Below are positions 12,837 to 20,848 of a stretch of DNA of 29,290 bases, piece by piece. Under the pieces are notes generated by a model. That model was not told where the DNA came from and made no database searches. It saw nothing but the letters and a program-made list of their open reading frames with translations. The position numbers and the translations under genes were made by a program. Every line of letters starts with the position of its first letter. Position 1 is the first letter of the stretch. Source of the DNA: a virus; the IMG/VR virus record IMGVR_UViG_3300010045_000009, positions 1 to 29,290 of that record; one strand, written 5' to 3'.

Positions 12837-14483
12837 TCAGCGGCCCCGGTCGGCCTTCTCTCGATCCTTGCGCACGGCCTGCTGGCCTTGGTTTGCCGCC
12901 TGCCCCGTCCACTCGCCGATATCCTTCTCGACGGCGGTCAGGAACTTCCCGACGCCTGAGTTGCGCGCGGCCATGGCGCGAAGCTGCTGTTCGGCGAGCA
13001 TGGCGTCCTTCGTGCCGCCCGCCGCGATCATTTCCATGAGGTCCGACACGGCCTTGCGGGTCTGCGTGTTGGCGACGTGCTTCGCCACCAGCGCCGGGAC
13101 GGCGGACACATGGCCGGTCATCGCCGACGTCACGGCGCCCTTGAGGCTGAAGGGCTGGAATGATCCGGCCAGCCGCATCGCGTTGCGGAACGGCGTCCCC
13201 TCGACGACTTCCTGAAGCTTGCTGAAGGATTCGGGGTGAAGGAACCGCTCGATGTTCTTCTTGCTGTCAGGGTCGCCCAGCGGGCCGAACACCTGCCGGA
13301 TTTTGTTGTCGAGGCTCCCGCCGCTGTAGACCCGCTTCGCCTTCGACTCCGCGCCCCGCAACTTCGTGTCGAGAAGATCGACGTTGGCGAACTTCTTGTT
13401 CGCGTTCCGCGCCGCGTCGATGGCGAGCTTCCCCTGCTGCGCCAGCGCACCGCCGCCCGGGACCGCGATGTCATTCGGCCCGGCGACGTTGATGAAGTCG
13501 TTGAACTGCTTCGCCATGCGCCCGCGAAGCTCGGGGTTCGTGACGGTCTTGTAGACCTCCTGCTTCATCGTCTCGACCTCATCGAGCGTCAGCGGCAGGC
13601 CTTGCTTCACCTTGTCGGTCAACTGTCGGGCGCGGGCAAACGCCGTGCTGTCCATGACCTTCGATGCGCCGAAATCGTTGATCGTCTTCAGCGTCGCCTG
13701 CTCAAGCCGCTTCGTAGCCTCGGGCGTGTAGACCACGCCCAGGTCGCGGACCGCCTGATAGGCGTCGTCCTTCGCCTTCCGCAGCGCCGGGATGGCCTTG
13801 TCCGGCTTGAACTTCGTGGCCGCCTTGACGACCTGATCGCCCGCCGCCTTGGCGATCTTGCCGCCGACGACGTCGCCGATCTTGCCAGTGGCGGCCCCGA
13901 TCCCGGTATCCGCCGCGAGGCGCTTCATGCTCTCGGGCTTCCAATCCATCGGCGCTTCCGAGTTGGCGAAGCCTGAGACGGCGCCCTGCGTGATCGGGCC
14001 GCCGAGCGGCAGGGATGCGACCGTTTCGCCGATGAATTCCCCGATACCCCCCGGCCGCTTGGTCTTCTCGGCCTCGGCGATGGCGGGCTGCGCCATGCCC
14101 CGGTTGAGACCCTTGTTCAGCATGGAGAGCGCCTGAAGCGCCGCGCCGCCCATCCCCGACCGGGCGGCGTAGGTGGGGTCGTTCAGGTCCACGCCGGGGA
14201 TTGATTCCACCCGCCGCAACAGCCTGTCCGGCAAGCCGGTGACCCCCTTGGCGAAGCCGAGCATCTGACTCGTCTCGCGAGGGTCCTTCGGACGGGCGGC
14301 GGCTGCGGCCTGCACCTGCGCGACCTGAGGCGGGACGGCCGCAGGCGGTGGCGCGGCGGTGGCGCGGGGCGCGGGCGCATCTTCGAACTCGTCCCATGGA
14401 TCGGCCGCAGGCGCAGCCCGCATGGCGGGAGCCGCGCTCCCCGGCGCGTCTTCGAACTCGTCCCATGGATCGCGAGCGGCCAT
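12837..14483 (-). CDS. Internal virion / DNA ejection-like protein (548 aa)
   Basis: The N-terminus carries DPWDEFEDAP twice (residues 5-14 and 28-37), separated by an Ala-rich stretch. Such DPW-x-x-F repeats are common at the start of internal virion and ejection proteins of short-tailed phages. A long Ala/Pro/Gln linker follows. Glycine- and alanine-rich amphipathic stretches (IGEFIGETVASLPLGGPITQ near 147-166; GIGAATGKIGDVVGGKIAKA near 193-212) could insert into membranes. The rest is helical and basic, ending KDREKADRGR. The start abuts the stop of the lytic transglycosylase gene (TAGATG), with GAAGGTGG as ribosome-binding site inside that gene. It is the last virion gene of the operon. 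Ejection role inferred from layout and place. Confidence 0.65.
   Translation of the reverse strand: MAARDPWDEFEDAPGSAAPAMRAAPAADPWDEFEDAPAPRATAAPPPAAVPPQVAQVQAAAAARPKDPRETSQMLGFAKGVTGLPDRLLRRVESIPGVDLNDPTYAARSGMGGAALQALSMLNKGLNRGMAQPAIAEAEKTKRPGGIGEFIGETVASLPLGGPITQGAVSGFANSEAPMDWKPESMKRLAADTGIGAATGKIGDVVGGKIAKAAGDQVVKAATKFKPDKAIPALRKAKDDAYQAVRDLGVVYTPEATKRLEQATLKTINDFGASKVMDSTAFARARQLTDKVKQGLPLTLDEVETMKQEVYKTVTNPELRGRMAKQFNDFINVAGPNDIAVPGGGALAQQGKLAIDAARNANKKFANVDLLDTKLRGAESKAKRVYSGGSLDNKIRQVFGPLGDPDSKKNIERFLHPESFSKLQEVVEGTPFRNAMRLAGSFQPFSLKGAVTSAMTGHVSAVPALVAKHVANTQTRKAVSDLMEMIAAGGTKDAMLAEQQLRAMAARNSGVGKFLTAVEKDIGEWTGQAANQGQQAVRKDREKADRGR
14380..14472. repeat. 24-bp exact direct repeat coding the duplicated N-terminal motif
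   Basis: The identical 24 bases at 14380-14403 and 14449-14472 (period 69 bases) encode the DPWDEFED part of the two N-terminal motifs of the internal virion protein. Exact identity at the DNA level points to a recent duplication or ongoing recombination. Confidence 0.85.
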
Positions 14484-16376
14484 CTAGCGCGCCACCTTCT
14501 GGCGGCCGTCCGGCGTGATGAACACCGTCCCCGAGGGCAGGTTCCGAGCTTCGTCAGGCGAGCGCACCTGCACGGGCGCGCCGCCTTGGGGAGCGCCCAT
14601 AGCGCCGCCGTACTGCTTCTCGTAGACCGCATTCTCTCGGCCGATGTGCGCTTCCAACTGGTCGAGCTTCGACAGGACAGTCTGCGGACTGTCGTAGGGG
14701 TTCGGCAGGAAGGGCTTGAGGTACGGCTGTTCGCTCAGCGTCACCGCCGCGCCGGACAGATCGTGGCGAGTGATCGCCGCCAGCCGTCCCACCGCCGCCA
14801 AGGCCTGCTTGTCGGTATCCGAGCGCCGCTCGTTCATGCCGATTTCACCGATAGGGATTCCCCCCACCACGGCCTTTTCCGCGACGTTGCCCCAGCCGAA
14901 GGCCTTCGGGCTCTGCTTCACCAGATTGCGCGCGCCCCGGATCGCCTCAAGCGCGGCGCTGTTGCTGCTGTAGACCGTCCGCACCGCCGCCGGGGCGCTG
15001 CTCAGCGCGCCGCCTCCCGCACCGTCCCTCGGGGTTCCGTCCGATTTCGTCTCGCCGGTCGCGACGTTCCGCTGAATGCCGTTACCGGCGTTCTCCCACC
15101 GCTCGCCCGGCTTCGCGCCGATGCTGAAATATTCGTAGCCATCGGGCGGCGGGGGCAGACCTGCGAAGGGATCGGCCGCAGGCGCGGACGCCTGCGCAGC
15201 GGCCGGGCGAGCGTCACCGACCGGGGCAGGCGCGCCGCCCGCCGCCGCACGCTCACGCTTGAACTTATCGACGTACTGAGCGCCCGTCGTGCCGAGGACG
15301 TCGCGGCGCTTCGCACCCTGCGCCAGCGGCCGACCCGTGAACCAAACGCTCGCCGCCTCTTCGGGCGAGCCGTGCTTCGCGGCGAATTCCCCGAACTTGG
15401 TGTCGAACACCATGTCCTGCGCCTTCTGATCCAGCAGGAATTGCTGCGGGGTCATCCGCCGTCCGAGGACTTCTTCGGTCCACTGCGGGATGTTCGCGCC
15501 CATGACCTGATACTTGCCATAGGCCCGGTCGCCCGACCGCGTCACCGGCCCCATGGCGGAATAACCGCCGCGACCACGGCTCTCGCCCGCCGAAATCGCG
15601 GTGCGGTTCAAAAGCTGATCGGTCGGTGCGGCAGGGTTGGCCGCCGACACGGCGGCGACGGGCGCTGGGTTGGCGACGGGCGCTGGGTCGGCGACGGGCG
15701 CTGGGTCGGCGACAGGCGCAGGCACGGCCCCAGGTCCAGGGGCGACCTTCGGGCGCAGGTAGACCTTGTTGGGTTCGAACTCGGTATGTTCCGGGTCGCT
15801 CTCGCGGATCGTCTGGCGGTCGTCCAAGTCCTGCGGGTTGACGCCCATCGCGCCACCCCGGCCCGTACTGACGATGCTGTACTGATCGCGCAGGTCTTTG
15901 GCGGCCTTCATGTCCCCCATGAGGTCGCCTTCGTAGTCGGGCGCATTGGCGGCCATGTAGTCGCGGAACTTGTCGGGGCTGTACTTCCGCTTTCCGGTCT
16001 TCTCGTCCACGTCGTAGGAGGCGAGGAACCCTTGGTTCTTCGTCTTCTGCGCGGCCGTGGCGCGGTCGTCGGCCTTGCGCTTGTCCATGCGCGCCAGGAT
16101 GCGCTGCTGATCGCCGAAGGCCTCATCCTCGCCGCCCCCGGCCCGCAGGGTCGTCCCGATGGCGAGACGGCCTTCAGGGCTGATCGCCCACTTGCCCGCG
16201 TCCTTCAGCAGGCCGCCCGCGACGTCGCCGAGGCCGCGCTTCTTCGGTATGACGGCGGCCGGGGCCGCGCGTTCCTCAGGCATGTAGCCCGGCGCGAACT
16301 CCTCGTCCCGGAAGGTCGGGAGGTTGGCGTCTTCTTCGTCGTCGAAGCGGCCCAGCAGGTTCGACAGGAAGCCCAT
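14484..16376 (-). CDS. Virion-associated protein with lytic transglycosylase-like domain (630 aa)
   Basis: Residues ~255-370 look like a lysozyme-fold (SLT-like) domain: AISAGESRGRGGY with candidate catalytic Glu265, then AYGKYQVMGANIPQW (285-299), MTPQQFLLDQKAQDMVFDTK (308-327) and AASVWFTGRP (341-350). This is the E-S ... Y-G-x-Y-Q-V/I-M ... F-L-x-x-x-x-x-Q-D order of phage and bacterial transglycosylases. It would thin the peptidoglycan locally during DNA entry. It is preceded by a short Ala/Pro/Val repeat linker (~216-245). The N-terminal 210 residues are charged and helical; the C-terminal 200 contain a helical region and end in a small strand-rich tail (GTVFITPDGRQKVAR). GGAGGG precedes the ATG. 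The genes on both sides encode virion proteins, so an internal virion location is more likely than a free endolysin. Confidence 0.75.
   Translation of the reverse strand: MGFLSNLLGRFDDEEDANLPTFRDEEFAPGYMPEERAAPAAVIPKKRGLGDVAGGLLKDAGKWAISPEGRLAIGTTLRAGGGEDEAFGDQQRILARMDKRKADDRATAAQKTKNQGFLASYDVDEKTGKRKYSPDKFRDYMAANAPDYEGDLMGDMKAAKDLRDQYSIVSTGRGGAMGVNPQDLDDRQTIRESDPEHTEFEPNKVYLRPKVAPGPGAVPAPVADPAPVADPAPVANPAPVAAVSAANPAAPTDQLLNRTAISAGESRGRGGYSAMGPVTRSGDRAYGKYQVMGANIPQWTEEVLGRRMTPQQFLLDQKAQDMVFDTKFGEFAAKHGSPEEAASVWFTGRPLAQGAKRRDVLGTTGAQYVDKFKRERAAAGGAPAPVGDARPAAAQASAPAADPFAGLPPPPDGYEYFSIGAKPGERWENAGNGIQRNVATGETKSDGTPRDGAGGGALSSAPAAVRTVYSSNSAALEAIRGARNLVKQSPKAFGWGNVAEKAVVGGIPIGEIGMNERRSDTDKQALAAVGRLAAITRHDLSGAAVTLSEQPYLKPFLPNPYDSPQTVLSKLDQLEAHIGRENAVYEKQYGGAMGAPQGGAPVQVRSPDEARNLPSGTVFITPDGRQKVAR
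15654..15725. repeat. Four tandem 18-bp units encoding an Ala-Pro-Val-Ala-Asp-Pro linker
   Basis: Units start at 15654, 15672, 15690 and 15708. The second and third are identical, the first differs at its last base and the fourth is degenerate. They encode the hexapeptide repeat in the linker ahead of the transglycosylase domain. Copy number could vary by slippage. Confidence 0.8.
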
Positions 16377-16742
16377 CTAGTACCCTCCGCCACCCCCACC
16401 GCCACTGGGGCCGCCCGCGCCGAACGCGCGCCGCGCCGACTGGCCGAACTGGCGAGCCCGCTGCACCTTCTGCGGCAGGTTTCCCATCATCTGATCGCCG
16501 AGGCCTTGCAGCAGCCCACCTTCCCGGGGGCCATTCATCTGCGGCGCGCCCATCATCTGCTGACCGTCCGGCGCCATGCCGACCGGCCGACCGGGCTGCA
16601 TCGACGGCTTGCCTGCCAGCATCGTCTGCCAATCGACCGTAGGTTCCGGCGCGGCGTTCTCGGGCGGCAGACCGGTTCCGGCGTCGTCGGGCATGGGCGG
16701 CATGCCCGCCATCATCATTGCCATTTGCTTGAGCTTGCCCAT
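16377..16742 (-). CDS. Hypothetical Met/Gly/Pro-rich virion-operon protein (121 aa)
   Basis: The protein starts MGKLKQMAMMMAGMPPMPDD and ends in a run of glycines (GGPSGGGGGGGY). It is dominated by Met, Gly, Pro and Gln with few hydrophobic residues, so it is probably largely disordered. AGGAGG lies before the ATG, implying strong translation. Its stop directly abuts the start of the transglycosylase protein. Low-complexity Met/Gly/Gln-rich proteins are common among internal virion genes of short-tailed phages, but I cannot assign a function. Confidence 0.7.
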   Translation of the reverse strand: MGKLKQMAMMMAGMPPMPDDAGTGLPPENAAPEPTVDWQTMLAGKPSMQPGRPVGMAPDGQQMMGAPQMNGPREGGLLQGLGDQMMGNLPQKVQRARQFGQSARRAFGAGGPSGGGGGGGY

Positions 16743-16751
16743 GAAGGCCTC

Positions 16752-17777
16752 CTATCCCGCCGCCGCCGTGAGGAAGTCGCCTGCCCAGTCGATCAGGCCT
16801 TGGGTCTTCTTCGTCTTCTCGGTCCCCGTCTTCGTGCTGGTGGTCGCCGACGTGTCCCAGCCGGAGGAGTCGTCGGTCGCCGTCTTGCCGAAGTAGGACG
16901 ACGGGTCGAGGCCCGCGTACAGGTCGCCCATCTGCTTCAGGTACTCAGCCGGATAGTTCGCCGCGTCGGTGAGGAACCCCGACTCCTGCGCGCCGTACTC
17001 CCCTTGCGCGTCGAGGCGGTTGAACCGGTCGGCCTGCTCGGCGGCGGTGATGTCGCCATAGCCCTTGGCCCGGTCCACGCCGAGCCGCTGGTTTGCCTCG
17101 GCCGCACGCAGATTCGCCGACTGGTTCGCCATCGACGCCTGAAGCGCGAGGTTCGCGTTCGTCGTCGAAGCGTCCTGCCGCCGCCCGGCGTCCTCGCCGG
17201 AGAGCCGGGTGGACTCGGTGAACATGTCCTTCAGCAGTCCGCCTTCCGTCGCCGCGCGGCCACGCGCCAACTGACCTTCGGTCTCCGCTTCCTGAATGCC
17301 GTATCGCGAGCCCTGAAAGGCCTTGTTCCGCGCCGCGTCGGCCGCCTGACCGGCGCGGGTCTGGTCCGCTTGGAAATCGTAGTCGGACAGGACCGGGTTG
17401 GTGATCTGATCCTTGAACGGGTTGTAGTAGTTTTCCAGGCCGCTCAGCAGGCTTTCGCCGTTGATGTTCCCGCCGCTGACACCCCCGGCGGTGATGTCCT
17501 GAATACCGCCGAACGCGTCGCTGCTCTTGCTGAAGTCCACCCCCGGCATGGTCTGCGCGCTCTGCCACGCGGCGCGCTGAGCGTCACTGACCTGCGGGCC
17601 GAAGCCTTCCGGACCTTGGCTGACCAGATCGTTGATGCCGCCCGCGATCCCCTTGGCCGGGTCGAGCAACCAGTCGGGAGCGTTGACCCCCGTGGTCCCC
17701 GTCCGCGAACTGCCCGACGTGTTCGCCGTGTTGTCGGTCGAGGTCCCGGTGTAGGTGGTGGTCGTCTTCTTCGCCAC
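16752..17777 (-). CDS. Putative internal virion protein (341 aa)
   Basis: The GTG start at 17777 has GGAGG seven bases before it. The N-terminal ~30 residues are nearly all Thr/Ser/Gly/Asn (TTTTYTGTSTDNTANTSGSS). From ~85 to ~300 there is a long, low-complexity helical region rich in Ala, Gln, Arg and Asn (AADAARNKAFQGSRYGIQEA, LALQASMANQSANLRAAEAN). This is the composition of ejection proteins such as those with a repeated 'A-x-x-G-x-x-G-x-x-Q/R' pattern around a G-S-R-Y-G/A-F-G-G-S-like segment. It lies within the ejection-protein cluster. No enzymatic motif was seen. The role is inferred from composition and position. Confidence 0.65.
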   Translation of the reverse strand: MAKKTTTTYTGTSTDNTANTSGSSRTGTTGVNAPDWLLDPAKGIAGGINDLVSQGPEGFGPQVSDAQRAAWQSAQTMPGVDFSKSSDAFGGIQDITAGGVSGGNINGESLLSGLENYYNPFKDQITNPVLSDYDFQADQTRAGQAADAARNKAFQGSRYGIQEAETEGQLARGRAATEGGLLKDMFTESTRLSGEDAGRRQDASTTNANLALQASMANQSANLRAAEANQRLGVDRAKGYGDITAAEQADRFNRLDAQGEYGAQESGFLTDAANYPAEYLKQMGDLYAGLDPSSYFGKTATDDSSGWDTSATTSTKTGTEKTKKTQGLIDWAGDFLTAAAG

Positions 17778-17778
17778 G

Positions 17779-18201
17779 TCAGACCTCCTTGGACACCGTG
17801 ACCGAAGCGATGCCGTAGCCGAGCGGCGTCATCATGTGCGCGGTCTCGGGGGTGTCCTCGATCAGGATGCGGCTGCACCCCATCATGCGGGAGATGACCA
17901 CAAGGCCGGGTTCCATGGCGACGATTTCGGCCCGGTCGCCCACCGCCCAGAGAAACTGCATGATCCGCGCGCCGGTCGGGTAGACCTCGATCTGGCCGAC
18001 GATGGCGGCATCCTTGCCGGGGAAGAAGAACGCCCGGCGCAGCGCGATCCGCTGCTCAAGCTCTTCCAGGGTCCAGAGGTCGTCATCCTTCAGGGCCTCG
18101 GCGAACCGCTCGCGGAAGCGCGCCCAGTGGACAAGCGTCGGATCGTCGAGCGTCGGCCCGATGCGCGGGGGTTCGGCCTGATCCAGGCGGTCTTCGCTCA
18201 C
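17779..18201 (-). CDS. GNAT-like small protein of the virion operon (140 aa)
   Basis: A GTG start overlaps the preceding stop by one base. The C-terminal two thirds reads like the compact GNAT-like proteins often present in head-tail gene clusters: GQIEVYPTGARIMQFLWAVG, DRAEIVAMEPGLVVISRMMG, CSRILIEDTPETAHMMTPLG, YGIASVTVSKEV. That order is strand, A-x-G-D-x-x-E-I, helix ending in a G-C-x-x-I/V-x-I strand, then a late L-G-Y. I know similar proteins in phages only as unassigned or acetyltransferase-like. No clear acetyl-CoA loop (R/Q-x-x-G-x-G/A) is visible, so activity is doubtful. It may be structural or modify a virion component. Confidence 0.6.
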   Translation of the reverse strand: MSEDRLDQAEPPRIGPTLDDPTLVHWARFRERFAEALKDDDLWTLEELEQRIALRRAFFFPGKDAAIVGQIEVYPTGARIMQFLWAVGDRAEIVAMEPGLVVISRMMGCSRILIEDTPETAHMMTPLGYGIASVTVSKEV

Positions 18202-19712
18202 TACCGGCCTCCGATCCGCTGCACGTCCAGCTCAGACTTTCCGCCCCGTGCGAAGGCGGGCGCCGACGACCAGTCGTAGCGGATGCAGGCGATCCGGCCC
18301 GAGAGCCGGAAGTCCCGCTTCGCCTGACCCGGCGACAGTGACCAGGGACCATGAGGGCGTTGCGGCGATTGGGGAAACTCCCGCGTGCGGATGGTCAGCA
18401 GCATCGGCCCCTGCTGGTTCCTGAAGTCCGGCCAGATGCCGTTGACCAGCACCCCGCCCTCGGCCTCGCCCAGATAGAAATCCGTGCTTTCGAGGTAGCC
18501 GGTCAGCGGCGCGCCGTCGTCGCTGTGCCCCTTCTCCTGCCAGTAGACCCGGCCGTTCGGATGCACCCCCACGGGGAACGGCTGCGGCCCGGCGTCGGTG
18601 TAGGCCGAGCGCGCCAGGACGTCCCGCGACCAGCCATCGGGATTGAACGAGACCGCCCGGCTGGGTTCGAACCCGCCGTCGCGGTCGTCCGGCCAGAACC
18701 ATGTCAGTTCGCGGAAAGTGGAGGTCGAGGTCCCGACGATCTTGTCGTCCTGCCCGGCGACGATGTGATCGACGAACATCTGTCGGATCGGGCAATCCAC
18801 GATCTGGGGCGCGCCGCCCAGCGCGCAGGTCCAGAATACCCGGTCGGGACTGATCCACATGACGGCCTGCGACCGCACGACCGGCGCGCCGGGGCTGATC
18901 GCGCCGCAGTTCATGCCGACCCGTTCGAACTTCCACGTCTGGCCGGGCGCGCCGACGAAGGTCCCCATGAATAGCCCGTCCGACGTCCACACGTAGGCGT
19001 AGTCGCCGACGAAGCGGGCGCAGACGATCCGGCCGCCGCTTTCGAGAATCCATTCGCCCGCGTTGTTGGCGGACGTTGGGACCCAGTCGGTGTTGTCCTC
19101 GATATCGCTCCACCGGATGCAGAGGTCGTTGAAGACGCCTGAGACCTGCTCGTTGCAGCCGAAGGCGAACACCTGCCGCTGTGGCGCGACCTGCATGTAG
19201 GTCACCTTCGCGGGCGCGCCGGGGAGCGGGATCGCGCGCACCAGCGGGTCCTGTTCCCACTGGTAGATGCCCCGGCCGCGCGGGTTCGCCAACAGGTCGC
19301 CGCCCCAGTTGTCCAGGCTCCACGTCAGCGGGAAAAATTCGACCGTCGAGGGTGTGCCGTACGTGCCGACGCCGTAGGCGCCGGTTCCGACGCCCGCGCC
19401 CCCGGTCCCGTCGATCTGGCCGGGCACGAAGCCCACGGGCGCGATGTCGGACAGCAGGCTCCCCTGCCAGACCTTCAAGCCGTTGTGCAGCCCGAACGCG
19501 ATATCGAGGACGCTCACCGTGTCCGTCCACGTATGGACCGACCGGCAGACCCCGCCCAGGTTGTCGAGGGTCAACCGTTCCCAGCCGCCCTTGATCTGCC
19601 ACCCGCCCTGATAGAACCGCGCCAGCGACCCGTTGCCCCACCGGCCCGGGGCGGCGAACACCGTGTCGTCGCTGGTCAGGCCGGGCGGGGGCGAGAAGGG
19701 CGTGTTGGTCAT
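18201..19712 (-). CDS. Putative tail hub/stopper protein (P22 gp10-like)
   Basis: A 503-aa, Trp- and Gly-rich, beta-rich protein. The opening PPPGLTSDDTVFAAPGRWG, then ARFYQGGWQIKGGWERLT, L-x-G-V-C-R-S-V-H-T-W and LDIAFGLHNGLKVWQG match a widespread phage virion protein (P-G-L-x-S-D-D-T-x-F ... G-R-W ... G-x-W/P-E-x-x-G-G-W ... N-I-A-F-G-T-H ... L-x-V). It is found next to N4-gp56-type capsid genes and resembles, by place and beta-propeller-like repeats, the P22 gp10 packaged-DNA stabilisation protein. Repeated W/G-D blocks through the middle fit a propeller. ATGA overlap with the upstream gene. The virion role is fairly sure; gp10 equivalence is inferred. Confidence 0.65.
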   Translation of the reverse strand: MTNTPFSPPPGLTSDDTVFAAPGRWGNGSLARFYQGGWQIKGGWERLTLDNLGGVCRSVHTWTDTVSVLDIAFGLHNGLKVWQGSLLSDIAPVGFVPGQIDGTGGAGVGTGAYGVGTYGTPSTVEFFPLTWSLDNWGGDLLANPRGRGIYQWEQDPLVRAIPLPGAPAKVTYMQVAPQRQVFAFGCNEQVSGVFNDLCIRWSDIEDNTDWVPTSANNAGEWILESGGRIVCARFVGDYAYVWTSDGLFMGTFVGAPGQTWKFERVGMNCGAISPGAPVVRSQAVMWISPDRVFWTCALGGAPQIVDCPIRQMFVDHIVAGQDDKIVGTSTSTFRELTWFWPDDRDGGFEPSRAVSFNPDGWSRDVLARSAYTDAGPQPFPVGVHPNGRVYWQEKGHSDDGAPLTGYLESTDFYLGEAEGGVLVNGIWPDFRNQQGPMLLTIRTREFPQSPQRPHGPWSLSPGQAKRDFRLSGRIACIRYDWSSAPAFARGGKSELDVQRIGGR

Positions 19713-20164
19713 ACGAGGTTCAGCGCCGCCCGCAGCGGGTCGGGCTCCCCGCGCGCCGCCTCGAAAATCGCGTCATACTCAAGCTGCGTAAGGCCCGCCT
19801 CGACCAGCACAAGCTGGTCAAGCCACGGCTCGCCCGGCTCGATCACGACTTGCGATTCCCAGTGGATTTGAACGTTGCGGGGCGCCGCCGCAGCCGAGGT
19901 TTCGAGGGTCGCCAGGAAGCCCAGGCTTTCGGCGCCCAGGCGATACTGCACCTGCGTCACCGCCAACGTGGACGGCGGGTCGGCGGTCGTGACAGGCAGG
20001 AAGCCGGTGTTCAGATAGCCAAGCTGCGTTGCAGCGGGCACACCGACCGCCGCCGTGACGTCGGCCAGCGACGCGTCGTCGAGCCCCTCAAGGTCGTACG
20101 GCAGCGGGCCGGGCTCCCCAATGTCGAGCGGCGGAACAAGCTGAACTTGCTGGTACAGGATCAT
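19709..20164 (-). CDS. Hypothetical virion-operon protein (151 aa)
   Basis: Start 20164 (MILYQQVQLVPPLDIGEPG) was preferred over an ATG three codons upstream (20173): GAGGA is about 9 bases from the former and only about 1 from the latter, and 20164 gives an ATGA overlap with the previous stop. The protein has a mixed strand pattern (LAVTQVQYRLGAESLGFLAT, VQIHWESQVVIEPGEPW) and ends DPLRAALNLV. No named family. Position between the SPRY-like protein and the hub-like protein suggests a tail or surface component. Confidence 0.65.
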   Translation of the reverse strand: MILYQQVQLVPPLDIGEPGPLPYDLEGLDDASLADVTAAVGVPAATQLGYLNTGFLPVTTADPPSTLAVTQVQYRLGAESLGFLATLETSAAAAPRNVQIHWESQVVIEPGEPWLDQLVLVEAGLTQLEYDAIFEAARGEPDPLRAALNLV

Positions 20165-20844
20165 AGCGGCCATCCTCGCATGTAACCGGGCGACACGTTC
20201 CCGATCATCGGCTGAGCGCCGAAGTTGAACGTCGTGACGCTCTGTTCCAGATGCGACCCGACAGGCGCGAACGGCCCCACCATAGCGGCGAAGCTGGCGC
20301 CACCCACGCCCGTCACCGGGTTCGCCAGCGGGTTCTGGTTCCATTCCGTTCGGCCGACGCGACGCCCCCACATCAGCTTGGCGTTCAGGTCAATCTCAAG
20401 CTCCAGGGTGTCGCCCACCGACAGTTGATCGCAGGGAGCAATCCCGGCGCCGTTGACGACGATCCCCCCGCCCCAGTTGGCGCCGATCCCGTTGGCGTCC
20501 TGACCGCAGAACAGCGCGTTGTTGAACGCCGCCGTCCGCACGATCCCGCAATTCCACGACCCGCCGCCCGCCGTGATCGAGTTGAACCGCATTTCCCAGT
20601 GATACTTGCCGGAGGTTTTTCCGGCCTGTGACCGCACCGCCCGCCACGTCCCGGCGCCCGCCGCAGACAGCGTGACGGTCAGGTTGTTGTTGCTCAGCAC
20701 GATCAGGCCGTTGGCCGTGGCCGGATCGAAGGACGTGCCCGTAATCAGCGGTGGCGGCCCGGCTTGGACCGCCGGATTGAACGTGATCGGCCGGTTGCCG
20801 ATGGTCACCCGCGACAGCCGGTTCTGGGCGATGATCCGGGGCAT
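20161..20844 (-). CDS. SPRY-like domain virion protein (227 aa)
   Basis: Start 20844 (MPRIIAQNRLSRVTI) was chosen because a longer form would run through the upstream gene. From about residue 45 the sequence follows the SPRY/B30.2-like phage domain: GLIVLSNNNLTVTLSAAGAG, TWRAVRSQAGKTSGKYHWEM, N-C-G-I-V-R-T, ALFCGQDANGIGANWGGG, GDTLELEIDLNAKLMWGRR, FAAMVGPFAP and FNFGAQPM. These blocks (L-S-x-N-x-L-T ... S-G-K-x-Y-W-E ... G-D-x-L-x-x-x-x-D ... L-x-F/W ... N-F-G) are typical of SPRY-like modules on phage tail and fibre proteins, where they probably bind host surface molecules. GYMRGW near the end is the usual closing block. Target unknown. Confidence 0.75.
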   Translation of the reverse strand: MPRIIAQNRLSRVTIGNRPITFNPAVQAGPPPLITGTSFDPATANGLIVLSNNNLTVTLSAAGAGTWRAVRSQAGKTSGKYHWEMRFNSITAGGGSWNCGIVRTAAFNNALFCGQDANGIGANWGGGIVVNGAGIAPCDQLSVGDTLELEIDLNAKLMWGRRVGRTEWNQNPLANPVTGVGGASFAAMVGPFAPVGSHLEQSVTTFNFGAQPMIGNVSPGYMRGWPL

Positions 20845-20848
20845 CGGC

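Noticed and set aside
11635-13215. A 526-codon open frame on the plus strand
   Set aside because: It runs antisense through five minus-strand genes with tight overlaps. Its Arg/Pro-rich translation has no domain character.
14586-17801. A 1071-codon open frame on the plus strand opposite the virion genes
   Set aside because: It is antisense to three well-supported minus-strand genes with proper ribosome-binding sites. Its Arg/Leu/His/Val-rich composition is typical of a GC-rich shadow frame.
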